Source: Proteiniborus sp. DW1
GTDB lineage: Bacteria; Bacillota; Clostridia; Tissierellales; Proteiniboraceae
Direction of reading: 5' to 3'
Length of the DNA: 64,000 nucleotides
Assembly (NCBI RefSeq): GCF_900095305.1
Contig: NZ_FMDO01000007.1
Coordinates: forward strand, 1 to 64,000
The translations under genes and the position numbers were made by a program. A model generated the notes under the pieces. The model had not been told where the DNA came from and searched no databases. It saw only the letters and a program-made list of their open reading frames with translations. Below are positions 27,338 to 37,215 of the stretch, piece after piece (within the stretch, counting starts at the first letter, position 1; every line of letters begins with the position of its first letter).

Positions 27338-28012
27338 ATGATAAAGGTAATACTACTTGACTTAGATGACACTTTATATAATGAAAGAGATTTTGTATTT
27401 AGTGGCTTCAATGAAGTAGCTAAATATTTAAATGAAAAATATAGTTTAGAGAAAAATAATCTTTATAAGGATATTTTAGATATTTTCCAAGAAAAAGGAA
27501 GGGGTAAGATATTTAATATATTATGTGAAAAGTATAGTCTAGAAGAAGATATTGAAAGCCTAGTAGATATATATAGAAATACTGTACCTAATATTAAATT
27601 ATATGACGATGCACTTTATATGCTAGAGAATTTGAAGGATAAATATAAGCTAGGACTAGTAACGGATGGTAAGAATACAGTTCAATGGAATAAGATAAAG
27701 GCATTAGATATTGAAAAATATATGGATAAGATAATTGTAACCGATGATTTAGGAAGGGATTGTTGGAAGCCTAGCACTAAGCCATTTATACTCATGATAG
27801 AACATTTTGGAGGTGCTCCAGAGGAATATATCTATATAGGAGACAATCCTAACAAGGATTTCATAGGGTGTAAAAAACTAGGAATGAGTACTATTAGAAT
27901 AATTAGAGAAGCTGGAGATCATATGAATACTTTTTTAGGCGAGGAATATGAAGCAGAATTTAATATAAAATCATTATTAGAACTAGAAAACATACTTAAA
28001 CTTTTAGAATAA
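27338..28012 (+). CDS. HAD family hydrolase
   Basis: The 225-residue protein has the HAD motifs: DLDDTLYNE near residues 8-16 (nucleophile Asp and acid Asp), VTDGKN near 109 (motif II Thr), a Lys in GRDCWKPSTKPF near 143-154, and YIGDNPNKDF near 170 (motif IV). A helical cap lies between motifs I and II, as in subfamily I phosphatases. ATG 27338 follows AAGGTGAAGAC. Surrounding genes suggest a phosphorylated sugar intermediate as substrate, not identified. Confidence 0.88.
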   Translation: MIKVILLDLDDTLYNERDFVFSGFNEVAKYLNEKYSLEKNNLYKDILDIFQEKGRGKIFNILCEKYSLEEDIESLVDIYRNTVPNIKLYDDALYMLENLKDKYKLGLVTDGKNTVQWNKIKALDIEKYMDKIIVTDDLGRDCWKPSTKPFILMIEHFGGAPEEYIYIGDNPNKDFIGCKKLGMSTIRIIREAGDHMNTFLGEEYEAEFNIKSLLELENILKLLE

Positions 28013-28026
28013 AGGGTGAAGGCATT

Positions 28027-28755
28027 ATGAAAGTTCTTTGCATAGTACAGGCTAGAATGGGATCAGAAAGGTTACCAGGTAAGGTGATAAAGCCTATTTT
28101 GGGAAAGCCTATGATTTTGTACACATTAAATAGATTAAAAAGAAGTAAATACGTAGATGAAATAGTATTAGCCACTTCAACTAATGAAATAGAAGAACCA
28201 TTAGTTCAGATTGTTAGGCAAGAGGGTTACAATATCTTTAGAGGAGACGAAAACAATGTCCTTAAAAGATATGTAGATGCATATAAGGAATTTGGTGGAG
28301 ATGTAATAGTTCGTGTCACTGGAGATTGTCCGTTGATAGATCCTCAAATAGTAGACAATGTGATTTCTCATTATTTAATATATGATTATGACTATGTAAG
28401 ATTAGATGTACCAGATACATTTATTAGGGGATTTGATGTAGAAGTATTTTCTGCTGAGGCCTTAGAAAGGACTTATGATGAGGTAAATAAGAGCAGTGAA
28501 GAGCAATATAAGGAACATGTTACTTTATATATGTATAAAAATAAAGATAAATTTAAAGTTGGATATGTTAAAGGGGATGAGTTGTATAATAAGAATTATA
28601 GGCTTTGTGTAGATACAGTAGGGGATTTTGAGGTAGTGTGTAAAACTTATGAATATTTTAAAGATGAGTATATAGGGGCTAAGGATGTAGTTGAGTTTTT
28701 AGATAAGAATATTGAGTTGGTTAAAATAAACATGAATATAATGCAGAAAAAGTAA
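28027..28755 (+). CDS. SpsF/NeuA-type cytidylyltransferase (candidate CMP-pseudaminic acid synthetase)
   Basis: The 242-residue protein opens MKVLCIVQARMGSERLPGKV, the SpsF signature of CMP-sugar synthetases, with LGKPMILYTLNRLKR near 25-39 and VRVTGDCPLIDPQIVDN near 97-113 for the metal site. A canonical PseF gene is not seen in the window, so this is the best candidate for activating pseudaminic acid with CTP. SpsF-type enzymes can have other acid-sugar substrates, so the assignment is inferred. It ends the first pse block; a gene-poor stretch follows. Confidence 0.75.
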   Translation: MKVLCIVQARMGSERLPGKVIKPILGKPMILYTLNRLKRSKYVDEIVLATSTNEIEEPLVQIVRQEGYNIFRGDENNVLKRYVDAYKEFGGDVIVRVTGDCPLIDPQIVDNVISHYLIYDYDYVRLDVPDTFIRGFDVEVFSAEALERTYDEVNKSSEEQYKEHVTLYMYKNKDKFKVGYVKGDELYNKNYRLCVDTVGDFEVVCKTYEYFKDEYIGAKDVVEFLDKNIELVKINMNIMQKK

Positions 28756-29591
28756 ATTATATATGAAGAGCCCAATTTGAAAATAGAATTGTGGAAATTG
28801 CATATTTAACTTTTTAATAAGAAGACCTCTATATATTGTATATTCAAAGTAAACAATACACCATATACAGCTGTTTTGATTTAGGATTTTGAATTATGTA
28901 ATTTCTTCATTTAATAGTTGTGGATAGAGAATTTTAAGATAGATTATAGCGTTGGAACGGAATTTTAAGGATAAAGTGAGATTAGAACAAAGAAAGAATT
29001 GCTAAAAATACGGAACTGGCTAGCTTTCCTGATAATAGTAACTATCTGGTTAAAAAAACTGAGGGAGAAGGAGTCATACCTTTTGTTGCCAATAATGCTG
29101 ATAATAAAGTAGGAAAATTGTATTAATATCAATAGACTTAGGATATTATCCAATTTAGGAAATATTAAAAAAGGTAAAGATACGAATATATACATTTCTT
29201 CACAGTACTATATGGCGATATATATAAGTTAAAAAGACTGGACTTTAAAAATGTTTTTATGTTTAGAAAATTTAGGTATATATAGTAGTAGTTTTCATAA
29301 TAATTGGATGAAAGAGAGCTAAGCTTTAATTGGAGAATAAAGCCAATATACTTTATAAGGAGACATCTAAAATTGTTATTAAAATAAATAGTAAAATTAG
29401 GGATGGATATATTTTTAATATGATAAAGACTGAGAATATAAAATCAGTGTTTCTAATTAAACATTAAGAACTGTTAAATACAAAGATAATATTGTATGCT
29501 CAAACTTTTAGAGATGATAAAAAAATATAATTATATCTTAAGGATATTTTATTAAAGTGATAACAAAATTAAAAAAAGTAGGTGAAATCAT
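28756..29591 (+). other. 836-base gene-free stretch with decayed coding sequence
   Basis: No intact gene is seen. Short frames look like decayed coding sequence, the clearest at 28986-29126 (46 codons: NKERIAKNTELASF, then FVANNADNKVGKLY). The rest is broken by stops in all frames and is very AT-rich. A TGTGGATAG at 28919 resembles a DnaA box but is probably chance. The stretch separates the first pse block from the tarI/tarJ-like genes. It may mark the join of separately acquired parts. Confidence 0.5.
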
Positions 29592-30302
29592 TTGAATATA
29601 GCAGTGATATTAGCTGGTGGAACAGGTAGCAGAATGGGCATAGTGGACAAACCCAAACAATTTATTGATATATATGGGAAGCCAATTATAGCTTACACCC
29701 TGGAAGTATTTGACAATCATCCTGAGATAGATTGTATTGCAGTTGTCTGCCTTAAAGAATGGATGGATGATTTAAGAATATTATTGAGGAAGCATGAAAT
29801 TAATAAAGTTAAATGGATTGTAGATGGGGGACAAACTAGACAGGAATCAGTATATAATGCTATCAATACTCTTTCAAATGAATACAAAGATAACGATATT
29901 TTAATTATACATGATTCAGTTCGCCCATTAGTTAGTCATAAAATAATCAGCAGTAATATAAGCGGGGCAAAAGAATTTGGAGCTGTAAATACAGTGATAC
30001 CAAGTGCAGATACTATAGTTAAAAGCATAGATGGAGATACAATAAAAGAAGTTCCAGCTAGAAGTGAATTGTTTGTTGGACAAACTCCTCAAAGCTTTAA
30101 GTTTTCTTTAATTAGAGAGGCACATGATAATGCAATTAAGCAAAATAACCTTAACTCTACTGATGACTGTCAATTAGTTTTGGGTCTTGGACAGAAAGTA
30201 CATCTAGTTATGGGTGAAAAATTAAATTTTAAGATTACTTCTTTTGATGATTTACTTTTGTTAAAAGCAATCATCAAACTTGGAAATACGGAGATGATAT
30301 AA
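29592..30302 (+). CDS. tarI: TarI/IspD-type cytidylyltransferase (CDP-ribitol type)
   Basis: The 236-residue protein has the IspD/TarI fold with LAGGTGSRMG near 8-17, DKPKQFIDIYGKPIIAYTL near 20-38 and IHDSVRPLV near 105-113. It also has VPSADTIVKS near 137 and TPQSFKF near 165. MEP-pathway IspD and ribitol-phosphate TarI are hard to tell apart. The next gene overlaps by one base and is a clear TarJ-type reductase, which favours CDP-ribitol synthesis. The start is TTG at 29592, with GTAGGTGAAATCA upstream; no nearby ATG fits. Confidence 0.85.
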   Translation: MNIAVILAGGTGSRMGIVDKPKQFIDIYGKPIIAYTLEVFDNHPEIDCIAVVCLKEWMDDLRILLRKHEINKVKWIVDGGQTRQESVYNAINTLSNEYKDNDILIIHDSVRPLVSHKIISSNISGAKEFGAVNTVIPSADTIVKSIDGDTIKEVPARSELFVGQTPQSFKFSLIREAHDNAIKQNNLNSTDDCQLVLGLGQKVHLVMGEKLNFKITSFDDLLLLKAIIKLGNTEMI

Positions 30303-31345
30303 TGCTTGGGAAAAGCTTTAAAATAGTTGAACCTAGAAGATTTGACTTATATATTGAGAATGTTATATGTTCCCAAGATGAAGCAATAGTTAAGATAGAT
30401 TATGCAGCTATATGTAAAGCTGATTTAAGATATTATTTAGGTTCCAGAGATAAGAAGGTATTAGGATTTAGATATCCAATGAATCTTTTACATGAAGGCG
30501 TAGGAACTATCTTGTTGGATAAGTCAAATAGATTTAAACCTGGTGATAAAGTTGTTCTAGTTCCTAATATTGTACCTAAAAAAAACCAATGTGAACATTG
30601 TGTTTGTGAAATACAAGAATTGGGCGAAAACTATTGCCCTAAAGCGAAATTTGCTTCTAGCAATTATAATGGATTTGCAAGAGAATACGTAAATTATCCA
30701 ACTACTAATCTAATAAAAATTTCTGATAGCATAGACATAGAAATTGCTGTTTTTTTAGAATTAGTTTCTGTAGCATTAGCAGCATATAGAAGAACAGAAT
30801 TGAATGATAATGGAACTATTGGAATTTGGGGAGATGGAATTTTAGGATATATTTTAAGTGCAACATTAAAGCAAATTCACAACAAAGGAAGAATAGTTGC
30901 TATTGGAAAGCATGAACAGAAGCTTAAACAATTTCCGGTTGAAAAATATTACTTAATAGGAGATAAAGAAATAGCAGATGAAAATATATCAGCTGCATTT
31001 GAATGTGTTGGAGGAAGTTCTTCAGGATTTGCTATTAATGAGATAATAGATAACTTAAGAGTTGGCGGGAAGTTAGTTTTGACTGGTGTAGCTGAAAGCC
31101 TAGTAGAAATTAATACTAGGAAGGTTTTGGAAAAAGGTTTATCTATGTATGGCGTTACAAGGAGTCAGGTAGTGGATTTTAAAAATGCAATTAATCTTTT
31201 TAAGAATATTGACTTTAGAATAGATATATCAAAGTTGATAATAGATATAATTGAAATAAACACTATTACAGATTTTTATAATGCTTTTGAATCGGAATTA
31301 AATAGCAAAAAATTTGGGAAAAACATCCTGCATTTTAATTTCTAA
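30302..31345 (+). CDS. tarJ: TarJ-type ribulose-5-phosphate reductase
   Basis: TarJ reduces ribulose 5-phosphate to ribitol 5-phosphate with NADPH. The 347-residue medium-chain dehydrogenase has the TarJ pattern MNLLHEGVGTILLDKSNRF near 60-78, VVLVPNIVP near 85, and LELVSVALAAYRRTE near 152-166. The Rossmann motif GIWGDGILGYILS is near 175 and AFECVGGSSSGFAIN near 229-243. A Cys-rich insert (CEHCVCEIQELGENYC) after VVLVPNIVPKKNQ may bind structural zinc. It overlaps the TarI-like gene, so the two probably make CDP-ribitol together. Confidence 0.88.
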   Translation: MLGKSFKIVEPRRFDLYIENVICSQDEAIVKIDYAAICKADLRYYLGSRDKKVLGFRYPMNLLHEGVGTILLDKSNRFKPGDKVVLVPNIVPKKNQCEHCVCEIQELGENYCPKAKFASSNYNGFAREYVNYPTTNLIKISDSIDIEIAVFLELVSVALAAYRRTELNDNGTIGIWGDGILGYILSATLKQIHNKGRIVAIGKHEQKLKQFPVEKYYLIGDKEIADENISAAFECVGGSSSGFAINEIIDNLRVGGKLVLTGVAESLVEINTRKVLEKGLSMYGVTRSQVVDFKNAINLFKNIDFRIDISKLIIDIIEINTITDFYNAFESELNSKKFGKNILHFNF

Positions 31346-31386
31346 TCTAGGGGAGCTAAATAAGCAACTATTATTGGAGGTTATAA

Positions 31387-33177
31387 TTGAGTATGGAAAA
31401 AATGTTTAACAAAAAATTGGAATTATTTATTGATAAATACGAATATATGAAGAAATTTTTTTACTTCTCTAAAAATGGGATAAATGAGTATTTGCTAAGT
31501 AAAATAGATTTAAATGACAAAGTGGCTATATGGGGAGCCGGTGAACATACAGAAAAGTTGTTACAACTTATTAATATTGAAAATATAAACATTTTATGTT
31601 GCGTTGATAAATCTAAAGAAAAACGAGGTTTGTATATTGAAGGGATAAGAATAGTACAACCATGTGAAATAAAAGATTACAAAATAGACACCATAATCAT
31701 ATCCTCCTATTCCTTTAGAAAAGAGATAAGAGAAGAAATTAATAAGCTAAGTTCAATGTATAAAATAGTAGATTTTTATGACAAATACGACTTGGGATTT
31801 CCATTTTTTTATAAATATCTAAATGCGAATACAATGTTAATTGCAATTACTGTTATATCTATTTTTAATGATATAAAAGCTATGGGATATAAAGTAGATA
31901 AAGAAAATGAGAAAAAGGTAATTGAAATTATTGCACAAAATAATTTTGACATAGAAGATATTAAACGAAAAAATGGTGTACTTAATAGAAACTTACTTCA
32001 CAAACATGAAGACAATTATGATGAAGGAAGTAAGATTAAAGTAGATTTCTTTTTTCAATATCCTCAAGGATGGACTTCTTTAGAAACAGTTTGGAAGTCA
32101 TTTAATGAGGATAATAGATTTATAGCTAGATTAATACAAGTTCCATTTCTTCAAGAATTTAAAGATATATTTAGCGATGATAGTAGAAAATTTCTTTTAG
32201 ATTCTAATATTCCATTTATACCATGGTATTTATATGATATTGATGAAGAAAAGCCAGATATTGTGTTTTATCAAAGTCCTTATGATGAATTAAGACCTAA
32301 AGAATTTTCTTCTAGGGAAATTTATAGAAAAACTCGAATAGCTTATATCCCTTATGCCCTTGAAATTGGAGGAGGTGATTTAAACTATAGATTACAGTTT
32401 AATTTATTTCTTCATAACAACGCATGGATGATTTTCGCTCGTTCCAAGAGACATAAAGAAATGTATAGAAAATATTCATCAAACAAAGGAAAAAACGTGG
32501 TAGTTACTGGGCATCCTAAAATAGACGCGATTTATAAACTAAAGGATTTTAATGTAGATAGAGAAATGGCTAAAATGGTTAAAGGTAGAAAGGTTTTTAT
32601 CTGGAATCCGCATTTTAGCATTGGCTCTGATCCTTTATCAAATTGGTCAACTTTTAATATCTGGAAAGATATAATTTTGGATATATTTGAAAAAAGGCAA
32701 AATTGCTTTCTTATAATTAGGCCTCATCCTTTATTGTTGGAGAGACTAGATAAAGAATGTGAAGAATCAATACCTAAAGTAAAGGAGTTTAAAGATAGAA
32801 TTAGCAAAATGGGGAATGTATATATAGATAGGAACTTCGACTATAGACATTCTTTTGCAATATCTGATGCATTACTTAGCGATGCTTCTTCATTTTTATT
32901 AGAATATTTAGCTACATATAAACCTATAATGTATTTACCTAATAAAAATGGACCTTCTTTAAACGAGGATGGTGATATTGTTGAATATTATTATAAAGCA
33001 TATGAACGAAAGGATATTGAAGAATATGTTGACATGGTGGCTAATGGATTTGATACTATGAAAGATATTAGAACATCTAAAATTGAAGAATATCTTGGTA
33101 TTGTTGATGGAAAAGTTGGCGAAAGAATAAAAAATTGTGTACTAGAAAAATATGATTTTGAGAATGTAAGTATTTAA
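31387..33177 (+). CDS. Polyol-phosphate transferase-like protein with N-terminal nucleotide-binding module (1)
   Basis: The 596-residue protein combines an N-terminal Rossmann-like module (VAIWGAGEHTEKLLQLI near 44-60, then CCVDKSKEKRGLYIEG) with a C-terminal CDP-glycerol/ribitol transferase-like region. That region has TGHPKIDAIYKL near 377, WNPHFSIGSD near 408, LIIRPHPLLLERL near 440-452 and LLSDASSFLLEYL near 496. These are the TagF/TarL-type landmarks. Next to tarI/tarJ-like genes it is the natural user of CDP-ribitol. A TTG start at 31387 fits GGAGGTTATAA; an ATG at 31393 is also possible. Its paralog starts at 37216. The acceptor is unknown. Confidence 0.8.
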   Translation: MSMEKMFNKKLELFIDKYEYMKKFFYFSKNGINEYLLSKIDLNDKVAIWGAGEHTEKLLQLINIENINILCCVDKSKEKRGLYIEGIRIVQPCEIKDYKIDTIIISSYSFRKEIREEINKLSSMYKIVDFYDKYDLGFPFFYKYLNANTMLIAITVISIFNDIKAMGYKVDKENEKKVIEIIAQNNFDIEDIKRKNGVLNRNLLHKHEDNYDEGSKIKVDFFFQYPQGWTSLETVWKSFNEDNRFIARLIQVPFLQEFKDIFSDDSRKFLLDSNIPFIPWYLYDIDEEKPDIVFYQSPYDELRPKEFSSREIYRKTRIAYIPYALEIGGGDLNYRLQFNLFLHNNAWMIFARSKRHKEMYRKYSSNKGKNVVVTGHPKIDAIYKLKDFNVDREMAKMVKGRKVFIWNPHFSIGSDPLSNWSTFNIWKDIILDIFEKRQNCFLIIRPHPLLLERLDKECEESIPKVKEFKDRISKMGNVYIDRNFDYRHSFAISDALLSDASSFLLEYLATYKPIMYLPNKNGPSLNEDGDIVEYYYKAYERKDIEEYVDMVANGFDTMKDIRTSKIEEYLGIVDGKVGERIKNCVLEKYDFENVSI

Positions 33178-33210
33178 ATCAAGAGTTTAACTTAGGAGGA
33201 CAAGAATAGT

Positions 33211-34362
33211 ATGGACAAACCGCTTGTTTCAGTTATTATTCCAGCATATAATCATGGAAAGTATATAGAAAATTGTTTAGATAGTATTATTAATCAAACG
33301 TATAATGATATAGAATTAATCATATTAAATGATGGCTCTACAGATGATACAAATGAAAAAATTATCGGTTATGAAAACATACTTAGAAAGCGTTTTAAAA
33401 GATATGAGTATATTAATAAAGAAAATGAAGGAGTATGCAAGACTCTAAACCGAGGGATAAATATTTCTAAAGGAGAATATTTAATTATTTTTGCTTCTGA
33501 TGATATTATGTATCCTGAAAGAATAAGCAGACAAGTCGAATTTTTAGAGCAAAATAAAGAATACGGAATGGTATTTGTAGACGGATATCATATAGAAAGT
33601 GATGAATATTTTGATATTAATAATGTAAATACAGATGGGCTATTGTTTTCTAAGAGAATGCAAAATGAATATTTTCATGTTAATGACAGGTATGACAGTG
33701 ATTTACTATTCACAAGAGACATGGAAAATATGATAGATGATTTATTCGATTTCATGTTACATAATGTATATCTTATGCCTGCGCCAGGAGTGTGCTTTAG
33801 GAAAAGTTGTTTTGAAAAAGTAGGCTTGTATGATGAAAATATAGAAAGTGAAGATTTAGATATGTTTATAAGGATGGCTAAATACTATAAATATAGTTTT
33901 ATTAAAGAGCCTTTAGTATTGCATAGATACCATAAAAATAATTCTGGAAGAAGTCATATAATAGTAGATACATTAAAAAGTTTAATTAATAAATATAGTG
34001 AAAGTGATTTGCTAAATGAAGAACAACGAATGATTGTTGTATCGTTGTTCGAAAGGAAATTAGGCATTTTTAAACTTGAAAACATTAACAACAAAATAAA
34101 AAACAGAAAAATAATTGTTTGGGGGACAGGCAGTTCATATGAAAATTTCAAAAATACGTACAATATAGAAATAGACTTTTTTATAGATTCTAATCCAAAT
34201 AAACAAGGTATAATACTAGATAATAAAGAGGTTAGTGCTCCATCAAGGCTGTTGAAAATAAATAAGGATGAATACTATATTCTTGTTCTGAGCCAATTCT
34301 ATAAGGAAATATATAATGAACTTAAAAAATATGGTTTTCTATATATGAAACATTATTATTAA
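33211..34362 (+). CDS. Family 2 glycosyltransferase with C-terminal nucleotide-binding module
   Basis: The 383-residue protein starts with a GT-A domain: VSVIIPAYNHGKYIENCLDS near 6-25, ILNDGSTDDT near 40-49, and FASDDIMYPERI near 94-105 with the metal-binding D-x-D type site. Its last 90 residues repeat the Rossmann-like module of the proteins at 31387 and 37216 (KIIVWGTGSSYENFK, FFIDSNPNKQG). No membrane segment is seen. The module is C-terminal here and N-terminal in the other two. Donor and acceptor sugars are unknown. Confidence 0.85.
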   Translation: MDKPLVSVIIPAYNHGKYIENCLDSIINQTYNDIELIILNDGSTDDTNEKIIGYENILRKRFKRYEYINKENEGVCKTLNRGINISKGEYLIIFASDDIMYPERISRQVEFLEQNKEYGMVFVDGYHIESDEYFDINNVNTDGLLFSKRMQNEYFHVNDRYDSDLLFTRDMENMIDDLFDFMLHNVYLMPAPGVCFRKSCFEKVGLYDENIESEDLDMFIRMAKYYKYSFIKEPLVLHRYHKNNSGRSHIIVDTLKSLINKYSESDLLNEEQRMIVVSLFERKLGIFKLENINNKIKNRKIIVWGTGSSYENFKNTYNIEIDFFIDSNPNKQGIILDNKEVSAPSRLLKINKDEYYILVLSQFYKEIYNELKKYGFLYMKHYY

Positions 34363-35561
34363 TGTCTAGAAAGATGGTGAATAGTTTGGAGTTAGTAAGC
34401 TTTATAATTCCTATATATAACAATGAAAAATTTTTAAAGGAAGCAATAGAGAGTATTATCAGCATTAATTATAGAAACATTGAGATAATAGCTATTGATG
34501 ATGGAGGTATTGATAATTCTGCTAATATCATAAAGCAGTTCCAAATTAGAGATAATAGAATAAAATTTTTTAAAAACGAAAAAAATATTGGGACTGCAAG
34601 GACTTTAAAAAAAGGAATCGAACTTTCAAGAGGAAAATACGTTTTTTTGGCTGCTGCTGATGATGTTTCTTTACCAGATAGGGTAGAGAAATGTCTAAAT
34701 ATTTTCAAGCATAATAGCAAAATAGGGATAATTGCATCAAACGCTATAATAATAGATGAAAATGGTAGAGAAACTGGAGAAGTATTTGCTATAAATAATG
34801 ATATTCATAATGGAAATGTATGTATAGAACAATTTAAACGTAACTATTGTTTAGGAGCTACAATGGCTATAGTGAATGATAAAAGTATTCTTTTGAAAGA
34901 AGAGATGCTTGAATATATAGATGATTATGAAATATCTATTGAATATATACTAAATGGCTATAATATTTTTTTGTGCAGAGATTATTTAGTGAAATATAGA
35001 ATGCATAATACTAATCAATCAAATAATAGTAGAGTTATATCAGATAAAGCAAAATCTGTTTTAAAAAAATATCAAGATAAAGTTATTACTGATAATCTCA
35101 AGTCAAGAGGATATAAAGATAGAGAAATTTTTGTTGCTTTAGGTGTTTCGAATCTTTTTAAAGACAACATTAAGTCAGGGCATAAATATCTTTTAATGGC
35201 TTATGAAACAGACTATGAAACTTGCAGTAAAAAGATATTATTTGAAATTAATTTTTATCTTGGAGTTTCATATTACAAGCTTGGCAAACTAAACGAGAGT
35301 TTGGAAAGGTTTCGATTGGCATTTAAAATTGACAAATATGATCCATCGCTATTAAATAATTTAGGAGTATTGGAGATTTTGCTATATAGCAATATAGAAG
35401 CTAGTAAAGAAATCATAGCGTCTGCATTAACAATATATCCAGGTTATGTAGATGCAAGAAATAATTTGAATAATATTCTTCAAGGGAAGATAGATATTTT
35501 AAAAATAACAGAGAGAATTTTAGATGTCCAATTATATAAGAGAGAAAAATATATTGTTTAG
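34362..35561 (+). CDS. Family 2 glycosyltransferase with helical repeat C-terminus
   Basis: The 399-residue protein begins with a GT2 domain (LVSFIIPIYNNEKFLKEAIE near 11-30, AIDDGGIDNSANI near 47, LAAADDVSLPDRVEKC near 95-110). After about residue 280 it has TPR-like helical repeats (FYLGVSYYKLGKLNESLERF, LLNNLGVLEILLYSNIEASK). The ATG overlaps the stop of the preceding GT2 gene, so the two are coupled; an ATG at 34374 is an alternative. Specificity is unknown. The TPR part may hold partner enzymes or a protein acceptor. Confidence 0.83.
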   Translation: MSRKMVNSLELVSFIIPIYNNEKFLKEAIESIISINYRNIEIIAIDDGGIDNSANIIKQFQIRDNRIKFFKNEKNIGTARTLKKGIELSRGKYVFLAAADDVSLPDRVEKCLNIFKHNSKIGIIASNAIIIDENGRETGEVFAINNDIHNGNVCIEQFKRNYCLGATMAIVNDKSILLKEEMLEYIDDYEISIEYILNGYNIFLCRDYLVKYRMHNTNQSNNSRVISDKAKSVLKKYQDKVITDNLKSRGYKDREIFVALGVSNLFKDNIKSGHKYLLMAYETDYETCSKKILFEINFYLGVSYYKLGKLNESLERFRLAFKIDKYDPSLLNNLGVLEILLYSNIEASKEIIASALTIYPGYVDARNNLNNILQGKIDILKITERILDVQLYKREKYIV

Positions 35562-35645
35562 TTTTAGAGTTTCTTCATAGTGAAGTTGATTTTTAAGTAT
35601 CTAGACTATTATTAAACAATGAAAATATAGTTAAAGGTGATTTTA

Positions 35646-36071
35646 ATGAATAACTTAATTAGTTTAAAAAAAATAGGAAATATAGAAAGCGGCTATTTAT
35701 CATTTTTTGAAGGGAATAGAGATATTCCATTTGACATTAAAAGATTATATTTTATATTTAATGTTCCTCAAGGTAAAAAAAGAGGTATGCATGCACACAA
35801 AGAATTAAAACAACTATTATGGTGTTCATATGGAGAAGTAATTATTAAGCTTGACAATGGGAAAATAAAAAAAACTTACTTATTAGATTCACCAGAAAAA
35901 GCTTTACTAGTAGGAAGCGGTATATGGAGAGAAATGATATGGAAAAAAGAAGATTCGATTTTATGTGTAGCTGCTTCTGAATATTATAATGAAGATGACT
36001 ATATAAGAGATTATAATGAGTTTTTAAAGTATGCAAAGGAAGGATATTGGAAAGATGAAAATAAACTTTAA
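35646..36071 (+). CDS. FdtA/QdtA-type sugar 3,4-ketoisomerase
   Basis: The 141-residue cupin protein matches the WxcM-C/FdtA family, which moves the keto group of dTDP-4-keto-6-deoxyglucose to C3. Active-site histidines lie in KRGMHAHKELKQLLWCSYGE near 41-60. The ATG at 35646 is preceded by TTAAAGGTGATTTTA, and a GTG at 35637 overlaps the site. The next gene, a DegT aminotransferase, overlaps by 17 bases and is the expected FdtB/QdtB partner. With rmlA and rmlB in the island this gives a dTDP-3-amino-3,6-dideoxyhexose route. Confidence 0.85.
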   Translation: MNNLISLKKIGNIESGYLSFFEGNRDIPFDIKRLYFIFNVPQGKKRGMHAHKELKQLLWCSYGEVIIKLDNGKIKKTYLLDSPEKALLVGSGIWREMIWKKEDSILCVAASEYYNEDDYIRDYNEFLKYAKEGYWKDENKL

Positions 36072-37146
36072 TCAACTAGATAGAGGTTATTTAAAACATA
36101 AAAATGAATATGATGAAGCTGTTATTACTACTCTTGAATCTGGGTGGTATATTTTAGGTGAACAAGGGCAGAAGTTTGAAAAGAAGTTTGCTGAATTCAT
36201 TGGAGCCAAATATTGCGTTGGACTCAATTCAGGACTGGATGCATTAACTCTTGCCTTTAGAGCATTGAATATTGGTACTGGAGATGAAGTAATAGTTCCA
36301 GCCAATACATATATAGCATCAGTAATAGGTATAACTGAAAATGGAGCAACTCCTGTTTTTGTTGAACCAGATGAATACTATAATGTTGATGTGGACAAAA
36401 TTGAAGAAAAAATTACTTCTAAGACCAAAGCTATTCTTGCAGTTCATTTATATGGACAAGCTGCGAATTTAAAGAGAATTAAAGAATTAACAGAAAAATA
36501 TAACTTATATATGATTGAGGACTGTGCACAAAGTCACGGAGCTAAATTTGAAGATAGAACTACAGGAACATGGGGAGATATTGGTTGCTTTAGTTTCTAT
36601 CCTACGAAAAATTTAGGGGCATTTGGTGATAGTGGTGCTATAGTAACCGATAATGAGGGAATCTATGAAAAAATAAAGATGCTAAGAAATTATGGAAGCA
36701 AAGTTAAATATCATAATGAAATTTTAGGAGTAAATTCAAGATTAGATGAAATTCAAGCAGCTTTATTACTAGTTAAGTTGTCACATTATTGTGAAATTAG
36801 AAAAGAGAGGGCCTCAATAGCAGAAAGATATATAACTAGAATAAAAAATAAGAATATTGTTTTGCCTCAAATCAGAAATAGAGCAGAACATGTATGGCAT
36901 TTATTTATTGTACAGACAGAAAATCGAGATAGACTTCAGAAATACTTACTAGATAACGGTATAGTCACTCAAATACATTATCCTATACCACCTCATTTAT
37001 CTCAAGCATATAAATATTTAGGATATAAAGAAGGAGACTTTCCTATTACAGAGCATCTAGCTAATACAATCATTAGCTTACCTTTATATGAGGGAATGAC
37101 AGAGGAAGAAATAGATTATATTATTGAAACGATAAATAAATACTGA
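36055..37146 (+). CDS. FdtB/QdtB-type dTDP-3-keto sugar aminotransferase
   Basis: The 363-residue DegT/DnrJ/EryC1 protein has GLNSGLDALTLAFRALNIG near 60-78, VPANTYIASVIG near 81-92, and MIEDCAQSHGAKFEDR near 150-165. The PLP-binding lysine is in FSFYPTKNLGAFGDSGA near 179-195. It overlaps the ketoisomerase gene, and together they would form a 3-amino sugar. The family gives either dTDP-Fuc3N or dTDP-Qui3N; the sequence does not tell which. An acetyltransferase of the FdtC/QdtC type is not seen, so the amine may stay free or be modified elsewhere. ATG 36055 follows GGAAAG. Confidence 0.85.
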   Translation: MKINFNQLDRGYLKHKNEYDEAVITTLESGWYILGEQGQKFEKKFAEFIGAKYCVGLNSGLDALTLAFRALNIGTGDEVIVPANTYIASVIGITENGATPVFVEPDEYYNVDVDKIEEKITSKTKAILAVHLYGQAANLKRIKELTEKYNLYMIEDCAQSHGAKFEDRTTGTWGDIGCFSFYPTKNLGAFGDSGAIVTDNEGIYEKIKMLRNYGSKVKYHNEILGVNSRLDEIQAALLLVKLSHYCEIRKERASIAERYITRIKNKNIVLPQIRNRAEHVWHLFIVQTENRDRLQKYLLDNGIVTQIHYPIPPHLSQAYKYLGYKEGDFPITEHLANTIISLPLYEGMTEEEIDYIIETINKY

Positions 37147-37215
37147 TTTCTGTAGCAATTATTTTAGTACTTTGCTAACTAGTTTTAGCAAATATTATAG
37201 GAGTGGATAATAAAT

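Noticed and set aside
29592-30302. IspD of the MEP isoprenoid pathway
   Set aside because: The one-base overlap with a TarJ-type reductase makes CDP-ribitol synthesis more likely; IspD cannot be fully excluded.
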